Translations under genes and position numbers: made by a program | Shown here: positions 15,859 to 23,913 of the stretch, piece by piece | Position numbering within the stretch: position 1 is the first letter of the stretch | How the letters are laid out: each line of letters opens with the position of its first letter | Assembly (NCBI GenBank): GCA_018831195.1 | Contig: JAHJDP010000028.1 | Location: 62,001-126,000, forward strand | Direction of reading: 5' to 3' | Length of the DNA stretch: 64,000 nucleotides | DNA from: Candidatus Eisenbacteria bacterium | GTDB taxonomy: Bacteria > Eisenbacteria > RBG-16-71-46 > CAIMUX01 > JAHJDP01 | Notes under the pieces: model-generated | Databases searched by the model: none | Seen by the model: the letters and a program-made list of their open reading frames with translations, nothing else | What the model was told of the DNA's origin: nothing

Positions 15859-17310
15859 TTATACAATCCGAAAAGAATCAACCATAGTGCAACGACGGTA
15901 GCGGCAGAAATGGCGCGCCGTCGTCAAGCCTTCGCCGGTCGGTCCTGCAATGGTAAAGCTGGTGTACCCCTCCCCGCCAAAACCCAGGCCGGCGCAGGCC
16001 GGTCCATTTTTAACAAAAATCGAAGTGTTGATCCGCCGGGCCAAGGTTGAGAGGGATTCAATATTGCGGGAATGGATGGTCGCCGTATGATGGTGCCCCC
16101 TCTCCGCCTCCACGGCGAGATCCATCGCGGCATGGATGTCGCGAACCCGGACCAGCGGAAAAACCGGCATCAGCAATTCGGTCCAAACCCAGGGATGGTT
16201 ATAATCGACCTCGGCCGTGATCAATCGGACGGGGCGTGAAGAGGTGACACCGAGTGCTTCGAGATAGCATTCAGCATTCTTCCCCACCCATTCTTTTTTC
16301 ACGGTCGAGGGATCGGGACCCTGAACGGCCGATTCGAGAACGATCTCTTCCAGCCGGCGGATCTGGTGCCCGTGAAGTTCATAGGCCCCTTCGTTCTCAA
16401 GAAGTTGCTTGAACCGGTCCATGACCGATCCGACAATGATGGCTTCCTTTTCATCGACGCAAATAATGTTATTGTCCAGGGAAGCTCCAAGAAGGATATT
16501 GCGGGCGGCCTTCTCCAAATCAGCCGTTTCATCGACAACCGCCGGAGGGTTTCCCGGTCCGGCGGCGATGACACGCTTGCCCGTGCTCATCGCTTCGCGG
16601 ACGACCGCCGGCCCCCCGGTGACCACCAGAAGGGGGACCCGGGGATGCCGCATCAATGCCTGCGCCTTTTCAATCGTCGGCTCTTCAAAGGAGTTGAACA
16701 AATGCTGGGGACCGCCGAGTTCGTATGAAGCCCTGTTAAGAATATCGATCGCCGTGAAACTGGTCCTTTTTGCGGCCGGATGAGGGGCAAAGACAACGGC
16801 ATTGCCTCCGGCGACCATTCCGATCCCGTTGCAGATAATCGTTTCAGAGGGATTGGTGCAGGGTGTAACCGATCCGATAACCCCCCATGGAGCCATTTCC
16901 TCCAATGTTAAACCTCGGTCCCCTGTCGTCGCCTTGGGAAGAAGCGCTTCGAGCCCGGGGGTTTTATCCGCCACCAGCAGATTCTTTTTTATTTTATCGT
17001 CGACTCGGCCGAGGCCCGTCTCTTCAACCGCGAGCCGGGCAAGTTCATTTACATTCTGGCGCACACAGCGCCGCATCCCTTCGAGAATCCGCGCTCTCTC
17101 CTCAAGCGAGAGTTCCATGAGATGGCGGTGCGCCTCCCACGCATTTTCGACCGCTGTTCCGACATCCGGCCAAAGACCAAGAAACCGCCCTGCCGGCATT
17201 CCTGCCGGCAACGGCTGCGGGGAACCCGGCAGGTGGACACCGTGACCCTGAAGCCTTTGTAAAACCTCTGCGACGAGCGATTGGACTTCTTGGGGATTGT
17301 TTGGAGACAT
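15859..17310 (-). CDS. CoA-acylating aldehyde dehydrogenase of a microcompartment (EutE/PduP family)
   Basis: 483 residues. Oxidises an aldehyde to acyl-CoA with NAD+, the core enzyme of BMC metabolosomes. Seen: APWGVIGSVTPCTNPSETI (nucleotide/substrate region near 140-160), VTGGPAVVREAM, GPGNPPAVVD, and NNIICVDEKE with catalytic Cys284. The first ~22 residues (NPQEVQSLVAEVLQRLQG) form a short amphipathic helix joined by a Pro/Gly-rich linker to the catalytic domain, the usual encapsulation-peptide layout. ATG 17310 follows GAGGA. It sits between BMC-P and BMC-T genes. The substrate aldehyde cannot be deduced because no diol dehydratase, ammonia lyase, glycyl-radical enzyme or aldolase is adjacent. 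Confidence 0.94.
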   Translation of the reverse strand: MSPNNPQEVQSLVAEVLQRLQGHGVHLPGSPQPLPAGMPAGRFLGLWPDVGTAVENAWEAHRHLMELSLEERARILEGMRRCVRQNVNELARLAVEETGLGRVDDKIKKNLLVADKTPGLEALLPKATTGDRGLTLEEMAPWGVIGSVTPCTNPSETIICNGIGMVAGGNAVVFAPHPAAKRTSFTAIDILNRASYELGGPQHLFNSFEEPTIEKAQALMRHPRVPLLVVTGGPAVVREAMSTGKRVIAAGPGNPPAVVDETADLEKAARNILLGASLDNNIICVDEKEAIIVGSVMDRFKQLLENEGAYELHGHQIRRLEEIVLESAVQGPDPSTVKKEWVGKNAECYLEALGVTSSRPVRLITAEVDYNHPWVWTELLMPVFPLVRVRDIHAAMDLAVEAERGHHHTATIHSRNIESLSTLARRINTSIFVKNGPACAGLGFGGEGYTSFTIAGPTGEGLTTARHFCRYRRCTMVDSFRIV

Positions 17311-17316
17311 GGCGGA

Positions 17317-17625
17317 TTAATCCTCCTGAGAAGCCGAGTGCTTTACATAAACCGACTCCTCAAGGGTATCGATTCGATCCACGATAGCCATAATCACGCA
17401 ATCGACGGCGCGTTCGTGTGTGAGCTTGGTCAGGCGGGCGGAACTTCCCGAGGCATAAAGCACCAGCTCCCCGGGACCGGCGCCGACGGCATCGACGGCG
17501 ACAACCTGGCGGCCGGTTGGTTTCAGCGACCGGTCCAATTCCTCGACGGCGAGGAATTTCATGCCGGTCAGGGCTTCATCCTTTCGTGTGGAGACGACCG
17601 TCCCCACAACGGCTCCCAGTAGCAC
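17317..17625 (-). CDS. BMC-P pentameric vertex protein (EutN/CcmL family), first copy
   Basis: 102 residues, opening LLGAVVGTVVSTRKDEALTG with GTG start at 17625 and GGGGAGG upstream. The core GRQVVAVDAVGAGPGELVLY and C-terminal MAIVDRIDTL are family-typical. A ~15-residue tail follows. It lies 6 bases before the aldehyde dehydrogenase start and 46 bases after BMC-H. Clearly diverged from the second copy at 14959-15231, so the shell may use mixed or alternative pentamers. Confidence 0.94.
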   Translation of the reverse strand: MLLGAVVGTVVSTRKDEALTGMKFLAVEELDRSLKPTGRQVVAVDAVGAGPGELVLYASGSSARLTKLTHERAVDCVIMAIVDRIDTLEESVYVKHSASQED

Positions 17626-17671
17626 GATGGCGCCTCCCCATGGGCCCTATGAATCAATGGGCCCGGTAAAA

Positions 17672-17965
17672 TTAGGCGCCCGCCGGATGCGGCGGCACAA
17701 CCGGGAGATTCTCGTCGACGCCGGGATGGGGTCTGGGGATAACATGGATGCTGATAACCTCACCCACCTTGCTGGCGGCGTTTCCGCCGGCTTCCGTGGC
17801 GGCGCGCACGGCAGCGACATCCCCGCGAACGATGGCGGTACAATAACCGCCTCCGATCTTCTCGTATCCCACCAAGGTCACCCGAGCGGCCTTCAACATG
17901 GCGTCCGCGGCCTCAACCATGCCGACAAACCCCCGCGTTTCAATCATTCCCAAGGCTTCTTCCAT
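17672..17965 (-). CDS. BMC-H hexameric shell protein
   Basis: 97 residues, single BMC domain: [21 protein letters not shown], pore segment [18 protein letters not shown], then [16 protein letters not shown]. Six copies make the main shell hexagon; the GGG pore loop is small and uncharged. First gene of the BMC operon, with GGGAGA before ATG 17965 and a promoter at 18011-18039. It is the only BMC-H in the window, so if the locus is complete the facets would be of one hexamer type plus the BMC-T. Confidence 0.96.
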   Translation of the reverse strand: MEEALGMIETRGFVGMVEAADAMLKAARVTLVGYEKIGGGYCTAIVRGDVAAVRAATEAGGNAASKVGEVISIHVIPRPHPGVDENLPVVPPHPAGA

Positions 17966-18010
17966 GGATCCATCTCCCTGTGGTCACTCCGTAACGAATT
18001 GTCACTCGTG

Positions 18011-18039
18011 AACCTACCAGAGGGCACTCAGCGGGTCAA
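18011..18039 (-). promoter_or_regulatory. Sigma70-type promoter for the BMC operon
   Basis: Minus strand -35 TTGACC (18039-18034), 17-base spacer, -10 TAGGTT (18016-18011). It lies between the terminator of the Ig-repeat gene and ATG 17965. No obvious operator palindrome overlaps it and no regulator gene is adjacent, so how the BMC is induced is not apparent. Confidence 0.72.
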
Positions 18040-18117
18040 TGAGGGGTGAATAAAGGAGATGCCCGATTTTTGCCCGGGATTGAAATTCGACTTTGTTTCC
18101 GGCTCGGATCTGATCAC

Positions 18118-18157
18118 AAAAAATAGAAAGACCCGCCGGCCTTTGGGCCGGCGGGTC
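18118..18157 (-). terminator. Rho-independent terminator after the Ig-repeat lipoprotein gene
   Basis: Perfect 12-bp stem GACCCGCCGGCC/GGCCGGCGGGTC (arms 18130-18141 and 18146-18157) with a four-base loop. On the minus strand it is followed by TTTCTATTTTTT. Confidence 0.95.
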
Positions 18158-18181
18158 CGCGACGCCCACAGTCTGGGCGGT

Positions 18182-21100
18182 CTACTGAACCGTGATGCCC
18201 TCGGTGAAGACGATCCCGCCGTAGTTGGGATCATTGTCCTGCACCTGCAGGGTGACACTGGTGGAGTCATTCGGCGCGGTGAAGAGACCGCTCGCCTCAC
18301 CCCACATATCCGTCACGGCCGTTCCCGGAGTGACGGTGCCGTCGGTGGCGGTGAAGGCCAAGGAATGTCCACCCAGGGGATTGCCGAAACGATCCCGGAT
18401 CTTCACGCTGAAAGAGTTCATTGATCCGGCCGCGACATCGGTGTCGATATCGAGGTTGCTGGCGTCCTTATTCGCGGAGGATGTCAGCAAATTGATATTG
18501 AGATAGGCGGCGGCCCATCCTCCAAGTCCGGCCTTGGCCGTCACCGTCGCGATCGCGCCGATCCCATTGTCGGGAATCGAATAGGAATAATCCCCATCCA
18601 AAACCTCGCTCTTATACGTATCGGTGGCGATCGACCCGCCGCATCCATCAGCCGTTGTTCCCGTTCCCCCGACGGTTCCAATATCGGTGCGGAACTCAAC
18701 CGATGTTCCGCCGAGAACAAAGTTATCGTTAATGTCCAGCACCTCGACCATAAGATCGATCTCGCTCTCGCCGTCGGCGATTAGATTGACCGGCGGCCAA
18801 GGACTGACAAAGGTCACCGATGTGGGAGGGCCGCTGGTGATAAAGGAGACCTGGCCTTCCACCGTGCCGCCGATCGTCGTTGCGGTAACGGTAACGATCC
18901 CATCATTCCGCGGTTCGCCGCTGAGGAAATTCGCCCCACAGACGCCGTTTAATGTTTCACCGCTGCCCATTTCACCGCTCACGGCGCCCCTCACAATACC
19001 CTCATCGCTTGTAAAATAGACGCGTGTGTGATCGGGAACCGGATTATGGTATATGTCGGAGACAACGACGGTGATGTCGGCCTCTTCCGCGACGCGATCC
19101 CAGCCGCGGATATTGCAGGGGCTGACGCCGATCGAGAGGTAATGCGGCGGACCGGCGGCGATCGCCACCATGGTCATCTCGCTGGCGCCATTTTCCGCGC
19201 TCACACCGATGAGAACGGAACCGGAGATGGTGCCGCTGCCCAGCACGACCTGCGCCTCGCCGTTGCCGTTGGTCTCTACCACAACAGAATCGGCATCAAG
19301 ACCATTGAGAGACTCTCCCCCACCCGGACCGAGAAGGATGCGGAAGGTGAGGTCCTCGCCCGCCCCGACGCGACGATACATCGCGTCGTAGCCGATGGCG
19401 GTAATAAAAGTTTGCTCATTCCCGCCGGTCGACTGAACCCTGATCTCACCGGGATCGGAATTCAGTTCGATTCGGGCAATCAGTGCGGAATCAGATGGAC
19501 AAGCGAAGCAATCGGGGAGCCTAACATCGAATTGACAGCTGACCTCGCCCCCGTGAGTTTCACATCGTATAAAATGAGAGACGCCGTCATCGCATGTCGG
19601 TGCGAAATAGGTAGCATAGGCCCAGCCATCAAAAGTTGTGCTGGATCCCAATCCCTGATCCCCGACAACCATCCCGGCATTGGCCTCAAAGTGAATCACG
19701 GTACCGTTGCGAACCGGATTGTGATGAAGATCATAGAGAGAAACCGCAACCGCAACTCCATTGGCACCCCCCTCGGCATAACACTGGGACTCGATATATA
19801 GTGGACAACCCATCTCGAGCGGCGGCCCCGCGGCGATACCCACAATAATATCTTTTGTAACGCCGTCTTCGGTGGAAGCCCCGATCTTCACCGTACCGGA
19901 CTTCGTTCCGCTATAGAGTTGTACAAGCGCCTGTCCCTGCGGATCGGTGAGGGCCATCACCTCATCCGCAACCTCGTCCTCGAGAGCTTCCCCGCCATTG
20001 GGACCCGAGATGATTTCAAAGGTAATGGGGTGCCCCTGCCCGACGGGGTTTCCGTCCAGACCATAGGCGGTCGCCATAATCGTCGTCTGCTCGTACTCAC
20101 CGGCGCCTTGAACGCCGATCTCCGGACGGCCGGAGGCCATTTCTAGCGATTGAATGACCAGATCGGCTTCCGGAATGGCGACATAGGTCGTCTCAACGAC
20201 CGCGCCGTCGCGGGCGGAGACGATAACCTCGGCCCACCCATCACCGCCGGCCTGCGGCGACAAGCTGTAATAGAGGGCATAGGCCGATCCCATGAGTGTC
20301 CGATGGGTCGGTGAGCCGTCGGCTCCAACAACGGATCCTTCATCGACAGAGAAATGTACAAGCGTTCCATCCAGCACCGGATTGTTATAGGCGTCCAGCA
20401 CCACCGCCTCAATGGTGGTGGATTCCCAAGATCCCAGAACCGTCTCACGGGGCGCCGCATGAATCTTTGCGGGCGGGCCGACAAAGACGCCGATTTCGAC
20501 CTGTTGATTCGCGGCGCCGGAAGAAACCTCGAGTGTAATGGTGCCCTGCACCGTACCGGCGCGCACAAGGACGTCCGCCTGTCCGTAGGAGTTGGTCTTC
20601 AGGGTGAGTTCCGAGACATCGCCGGCGGCGCCGCCATCCAGAGTTCCCGGTCCTGAAAGGATCCGGAAGGAGACCAGCGCGCCGGCGGGCATGGGCCCGC
20701 CTTCAACGCTATAAAGACTAACCCAAACAGCGGTCTGATCCATTCCGCCGGAATCCCTGAGAGAAATTTCATCTTGAAGGACTTGAATGAAGAGCTGGCC
20801 GACGGCTGGAATGGGCAGGATCTCGACCGGGAAATCCTGGCTCCAAAGACCCGCACTGGCTTTGATCCAGATGGTCCCCGCAACTTCCGGTGTTTGGATG
20901 GTTAGCTCGGACCGGCCGGCCATATTAGTGATGACTTGCGGAGAGATGGCGCCTAGTTCATCCCAATTCCCGTTTGAGATAACCTCATCGGTGATCTCAT
21001 CGATCCCTGGAGTGAACCTGCCATCGTCGTCGTTATCCGTGAATTTCTCCCCCATAACGAGCTTTATCTTTTGGCCGGGCAGCGGCTGCCCGCTGGCGTC

Positions 21101-22369
21101 CCAGACGTTGATACCAAGCGTGTCCCGGTCCACACCGTTCGCAAAGTACTTCTTCCACGAAAGATCTTCGAGTTCGGCGCGGGCGACCGGCGGGAGATCC
21201 AGCAGATAGAGGCTGGTTTCCGCCCGGGAATCACGTGTTGAAGCGACGAGTGTATAACTCCCCGGCTCATAGCCGGCAACAAAGGTGACAGCGGCTTTGC
21301 CGTCGTTTAAGGTATTGGCCGAGGTCTGAACCTGGCCCGCCGAATCCCATTGCCCGTTCTCGTTGAGATCCTGGTAGGTATCGATGCCAGGTGTGAAATA
21401 CCCATCCCCATCAATATCAACGAAGGGTTCACCGACTTCAAAACGAACCAATTTGCCGCTCACCGCGGCGCCCTGGGGGTCGGTCACCGTGGCCACGACA
21501 TAAGCATCGGCATTCCCATCAGCCGGTAATTCATTAGGGGTCATGGCGAGATCCATCACCGTTCCAGTAGCATGCAGGCGGATCTCAAGGTCTCTCGAGA
21601 CGCCTTCGCTGCTTGCTTTGATATAGACCGGTCCTATGATCTCCCCGGCCGTATAGGTCGCGATAGCGATCCCTTGGCCGCCGGTCACGACCGAATCGGT
21701 GACGGTGCCGATAGCATCCCAAACATTATTGCGATTCTGATCCTGCAATAAAATATCGCCGTCGCTCCAAACACCGTCTAAATCGACATCGGTGAACAAC
21801 TCCCCGGCCGTCAGGTGGACGGACTGCCCCACGACAGCCGCACCGGCCTGCTTGACGGTGATGGTCAAATTCAGTGTCGACAGACCATCGGCCGGGATGG
21901 AGGTCTCGGAAGCGGCCAAAGCGACGGTCATGGCGCTGGGGTCGGTGGAGGCGCCGGCCTTGACCTGCAACGTGACATAGGCGACCTCATCGTTGGCTTG
22001 CACTCTCAAGCCGACCTGGCCGCTGTCAATCCGGATGGGAATATAGTCGGATGCCGCCCAACCGGTGGTATCGGTTTCAGTGCTGGTCTTTTGGAAATTG
22101 CCCCAATCCTTGCCGGCGATCTCGCCGAATTTCACCAGAACTCCAGAAACCGGCGCACCGGTTGTCCGGTCAACAACCCGGGCTCTAATCAATGTTGTAT
22201 CACCCGGCGCGACAAGCGCGGGAATCGCCTCAGCTCCGCTGATACGGACGGATGATTCCGCGGGAGATTCCGGATTTGAATCATCCTCGCAACCGATGAA
22301 GAATCCGATGGCCAATATCGCCATCATAACGATGAAACCATAAGAGGATTTCCAGGCAGGAATGGACAC
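18182..22369 (-). CDS. Giant surface lipoprotein with about twelve invasin-like Ig domains
   Basis: 1,395 residues. GTG start at 22369 is set by GAGGAGG five bases upstream; the frame is open a little further. A short basic N-terminus and hydrophobic stretch end in lipobox FFIGC (Cys27), so it is a predicted lipoprotein. The rest is about twelve Big_1/invasin-like beta domains of 90-120 residues with repeated wording such as YNNPVLDGTLVHFSVDEGSVVG, HHNPVRNGTVIHFEANAG and IYHNPVPDHTRVYFTSDEG. Domains 2-4 each carry acidic DxDxDG-type loops (DVDLDGVWSDGD, DIDGDGYFTPGID, DNDDDGRFTPGID) likely to bind calcium. Domains 5-10 form three copies of a two-domain unit. Expected role: cell-surface adhesion or an extended stalk; the partner is unknown. 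No barrel domain is present. Confidence 0.84.
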   Translation of the reverse strand: MSIPAWKSSYGFIVMMAILAIGFFIGCEDDSNPESPAESSVRISGAEAIPALVAPGDTTLIRARVVDRTTGAPVSGVLVKFGEIAGKDWGNFQKTSTETDTTGWAASDYIPIRIDSGQVGLRVQANDEVAYVTLQVKAGASTDPSAMTVALAASETSIPADGLSTLNLTITVKQAGAAVVGQSVHLTAGELFTDVDLDGVWSDGDILLQDQNRNNVWDAIGTVTDSVVTGGQGIAIATYTAGEIIGPVYIKASSEGVSRDLEIRLHATGTVMDLAMTPNELPADGNADAYVVATVTDPQGAAVSGKLVRFEVGEPFVDIDGDGYFTPGIDTYQDLNENGQWDSAGQVQTSANTLNDGKAAVTFVAGYEPGSYTLVASTRDSRAETSLYLLDLPPVARAELEDLSWKKYFANGVDRDTLGINVWDASGQPLPGQKIKLVMGEKFTDNDDDGRFTPGIDEITDEVISNGNWDELGAISPQVITNMAGRSELTIQTPEVAGTIWIKASAGLWSQDFPVEILPIPAVGQLFIQVLQDEISLRDSGGMDQTAVWVSLYSVEGGPMPAGALVSFRILSGPGTLDGGAAGDVSELTLKTNSYGQADVLVRAGTVQGTITLEVSSGAANQQVEIGVFVGPPAKIHAAPRETVLGSWESTTIEAVVLDAYNNPVLDGTLVHFSVDEGSVVGADGSPTHRTLMGSAYALYYSLSPQAGGDGWAEVIVSARDGAVVETTYVAIPEADLVIQSLEMASGRPEIGVQGAGEYEQTTIMATAYGLDGNPVGQGHPITFEIISGPNGGEALEDEVADEVMALTDPQGQALVQLYSGTKSGTVKIGASTEDGVTKDIIVGIAAGPPLEMGCPLYIESQCYAEGGANGVAVAVSLYDLHHNPVRNGTVIHFEANAGMVVGDQGLGSSTTFDGWAYATYFAPTCDDGVSHFIRCETHGGEVSCQFDVRLPDCFACPSDSALIARIELNSDPGEIRVQSTGGNEQTFITAIGYDAMYRRVGAGEDLTFRILLGPGGGESLNGLDADSVVVETNGNGEAQVVLGSGTISGSVLIGVSAENGASEMTMVAIAAGPPHYLSIGVSPCNIRGWDRVAEEADITVVVSDIYHNPVPDHTRVYFTSDEGIVRGAVSGEMGSGETLNGVCGANFLSGEPRNDGIVTVTATTIGGTVEGQVSFITSGPPTSVTFVSPWPPVNLIADGESEIDLMVEVLDINDNFVLGGTSVEFRTDIGTVGGTGTTADGCGGSIATDTYKSEVLDGDYSYSIPDNGIGAIATVTAKAGLGGWAAAYLNINLLTSSANKDASNLDIDTDVAAGSMNSFSVKIRDRFGNPLGGHSLAFTATDGTVTPGTAVTDMWGEASGLFTAPNDSTSVTLQVQDNDPNYGGIVFTEGITVQ

Positions 22370-22830
22370 AGGGACCTCCTCGGGCTCGGTCGCTCTATTG
22401 GCTGGCGTCAAAAGAGAGAGCCGTCCCCCGGTGATCTTCTAATTCAGGAATGATTGAGAGGCTCCCCGGCCTCTCCCCCAAGGGCACCCTTCCACGCCGG
22501 ATATCGGAAGCATCCGGGCGCAGGGGCTCATCTATCTTTTCGGCAGTCGGGTGGAAAGACTTGATGGGGATGAACCTGGATGAGGGGAGCTCGGGAATGA
22601 ATCCTCAGGAGATCTTATCAACGCGGAAAGAAGAAGAATCAAAAAGAAGCACTGTAAACATAAGAGTAGACCATAAGCGTAACCGGGAGGGTCTGTGAGA
22701 TTCATCTTGGAAATCCCACTCACAGATCGCTCTAAAGAGGTGGACTCGTCCTAACGAGTTTCTATAGAAGGAGTTACAATCTGCACCGGGAAATTAGATG
22801 ACACTCCCCGGCCACAGTGAAAAGGATATG
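22370..22830. other. Intergenic region between cspA and the Ig-repeat gene
   Basis: 461 bases without a supported gene. On the minus strand a frame is open from about 22604 to a TAG at 22395 (about 70 codons) but it has no credible start codon. An 8-bp inverted repeat TCTGTGAG/CTCACAGA lies at 22692-22699 and 22719-22726, and a 6-bp stem ACTCGT-CCTA-ACGAGT near 22744-22759. A TTGATT...TAAGAT pair near 22615-22645 has a 19-base spacer and is only a weak promoter candidate. Confidence 0.5.
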
Positions 22831-23040
22831 TTACTCCTTCACCTTGGTCACGCTGGTTGCATGAAGCCCTTTGGGACCCTCTTTAACCTCAAATTGAACC
22901 TTCATGCCCTCTTCTAGGGTGCGAAAACCATCTCCACCAATCTCTGAATAGTGGACAAAAACATCCGGGCCGCTTTCCCTTTCAATGAAACCGTACCCTT
23001 TTGCGTCGTTGAACCACTTAACTCGGCCATTCTCTACCAT
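22831..23040 (-). CDS. Cold-shock protein (CspA family)
   Basis: 69 residues, the full single cold-shock domain. Both RNP motifs are present: KGYGFIE (RNP1) and DVFVHYS (RNP2), after the opening [10 protein letters not shown]. Binds single-stranded RNA/DNA and melts RNA structure. ATG 23040 has GGAGGTGGAG upstream; an in-frame extension to 23136 is leader, not protein. It is monocistronic with its own promoter and a ~170-base leader. Confidence 0.97.
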   Translation of the reverse strand: MVENGRVKWFNDAKGYGFIERESGPDVFVHYSEIGGDGFRTLEEGMKVQFEVKEGPKGLHATSVTKVKE

Positions 23041-23212
23041 CAAACTCCACCTCCGAACAACCACTCCTTGAGGAAGTCCCTGATACCGACCTTCGATCTC
23101 TGAGGATCTCCCCACCTGCAGAAATGGAGCAGTCATGCGGTCTGCGCCGAGACCGTGACGGCTCCATCATCAACGTTAAAAAAATCTTCCTTCAAAGCGT
23201 CGAACCTCACTT
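23041..23212 (-). promoter_or_regulatory. Long 5' leader of the cold-shock gene
   Basis: About 172 bases separate the predicted transcript start from ATG 23040, close to the length of the thermosensing cspA leader of E. coli. Local complementarity is present, for example CTTCCTCAAGGAG. No homology to a known cspA leader can be claimed by eye. Confidence 0.45.
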
Positions 23213-23219
23213 GACGAAG

Positions 23220-23248
23220 ATCTTACAAGAGATTGGGGATATTTTCAA
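23220..23248 (-). promoter_or_regulatory. Sigma70-type promoter for the cold-shock gene
   Basis: Minus strand -35 TTGAAA (23248-23243), 17-base spacer, -10 TAAGAT (23225-23220), in the short gap after the stop of the preceding operon. Confidence 0.82.
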
Positions 23249-23289
23249 TACTTACTGACTGCTTCGGCCTCAGCCTCCTACTCAAAGGG

Positions 23290-23913
23290 TCAAAGACCGA
23301 GAGCTTTTGGCCATTGGAAAAAGAGGAAGTTTAGACGGCCGATCAGCAAGGATATACGCGCCATGACGGTGAATCCGTACGACGCGCCGAAGGATATCAT
23401 AAGGAACCAGATACCCAGCCGCGCCACCCCACCCGCCACACCGCGGTGCTCCACGGAGAAAAAGAAATAGAAGAGAGAGGCCAAAAGTCCCACGAGGAGG
23501 ATGGCGTTCGATATATCGATCCATGTATGTCCGGTGTTCAGACTCATCATGCTCGCCCCGATCTGCTCCACCAGATCGCCCTGCGCAAATCCAATCACCT
23601 GGAGACCGGAGAAGGCCCCGACAAGAACACCCATTGACCAACGGCTCAACCATCCGACACGAGGCGCCAGGCGAAGAAAGAGAAGGATGCAGAGGGCCAA
23701 AGGGATAAGGTTCAATAATTTTCCATCATGAAACAAAGGATTGAAGAGGTTGGGACGGAAGACCTGCTGGTACTGCAAAGCCAGATAATAGCCGGCCGCC
23801 ACACCGACAAAAAGGTGTTCAGCGGCCTTATAGACAGGATTGTCTTTATAGAGAAAGGAGAAAATGGCCAATGTCAATACAGCGGCCAGAGTGGCTCCGA
23901 TAGCATCAGTCAT
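23290..23913 (-). CDS. Multi-pass membrane protein of the MutL/DUF6754 cluster (last gene)
   Basis: 207 residues with about six predicted helices: AIGATLAAVLTLAIFSFLY at the N-terminus, a region around LFVGVAAGYYLALQYQQVF, then LIPLALCILLFLRLAP and further segments to the C-terminus. No catalytic motif is recognised. ATG 23913 is preceded by GGAGAGG and overlaps the stop of the preceding gene by 8 bases; the frame is open to 24222 but that extension lies over the neighbour gene. It closes the 12-gene operon, just before the cspA promoter. Function unknown; tight coupling suggests a subunit of a membrane complex with the three preceding membrane proteins. Confidence 0.78.
   Translation of the reverse strand: MTDAIGATLAAVLTLAIFSFLYKDNPVYKAAEHLFVGVAAGYYLALQYQQVFRPNLFNPLFHDGKLLNLIPLALCILLFLRLAPRVGWLSRWSMGVLVGAFSGLQVIGFAQGDLVEQIGASMMSLNTGHTWIDISNAILLVGLLASLFYFFFSVEHRGVAGGVARLGIWFLMISFGASYGFTVMARISLLIGRLNFLFFQWPKALGL

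Noticed and set aside
14983-16050. 355-codon plus-strand frame across the BMC genes
   Set aside because: Shadow of the BMC-P, BMC-T and aldehyde dehydrogenase genes, all of which have clear families and ribosome-binding sites.
19028-19801. 257-codon plus-strand frame inside the Ig lipoprotein gene
   Set aside because: Shadow frame; no ribosome-binding site, no domain.
22532-22723. 63-codon minus-strand frame with a hydrophobic stretch upstream of the Ig gene
   Set aside because: No ribosome-binding site, start overlaps the inverted repeat, Ser/Pro tail looks random.
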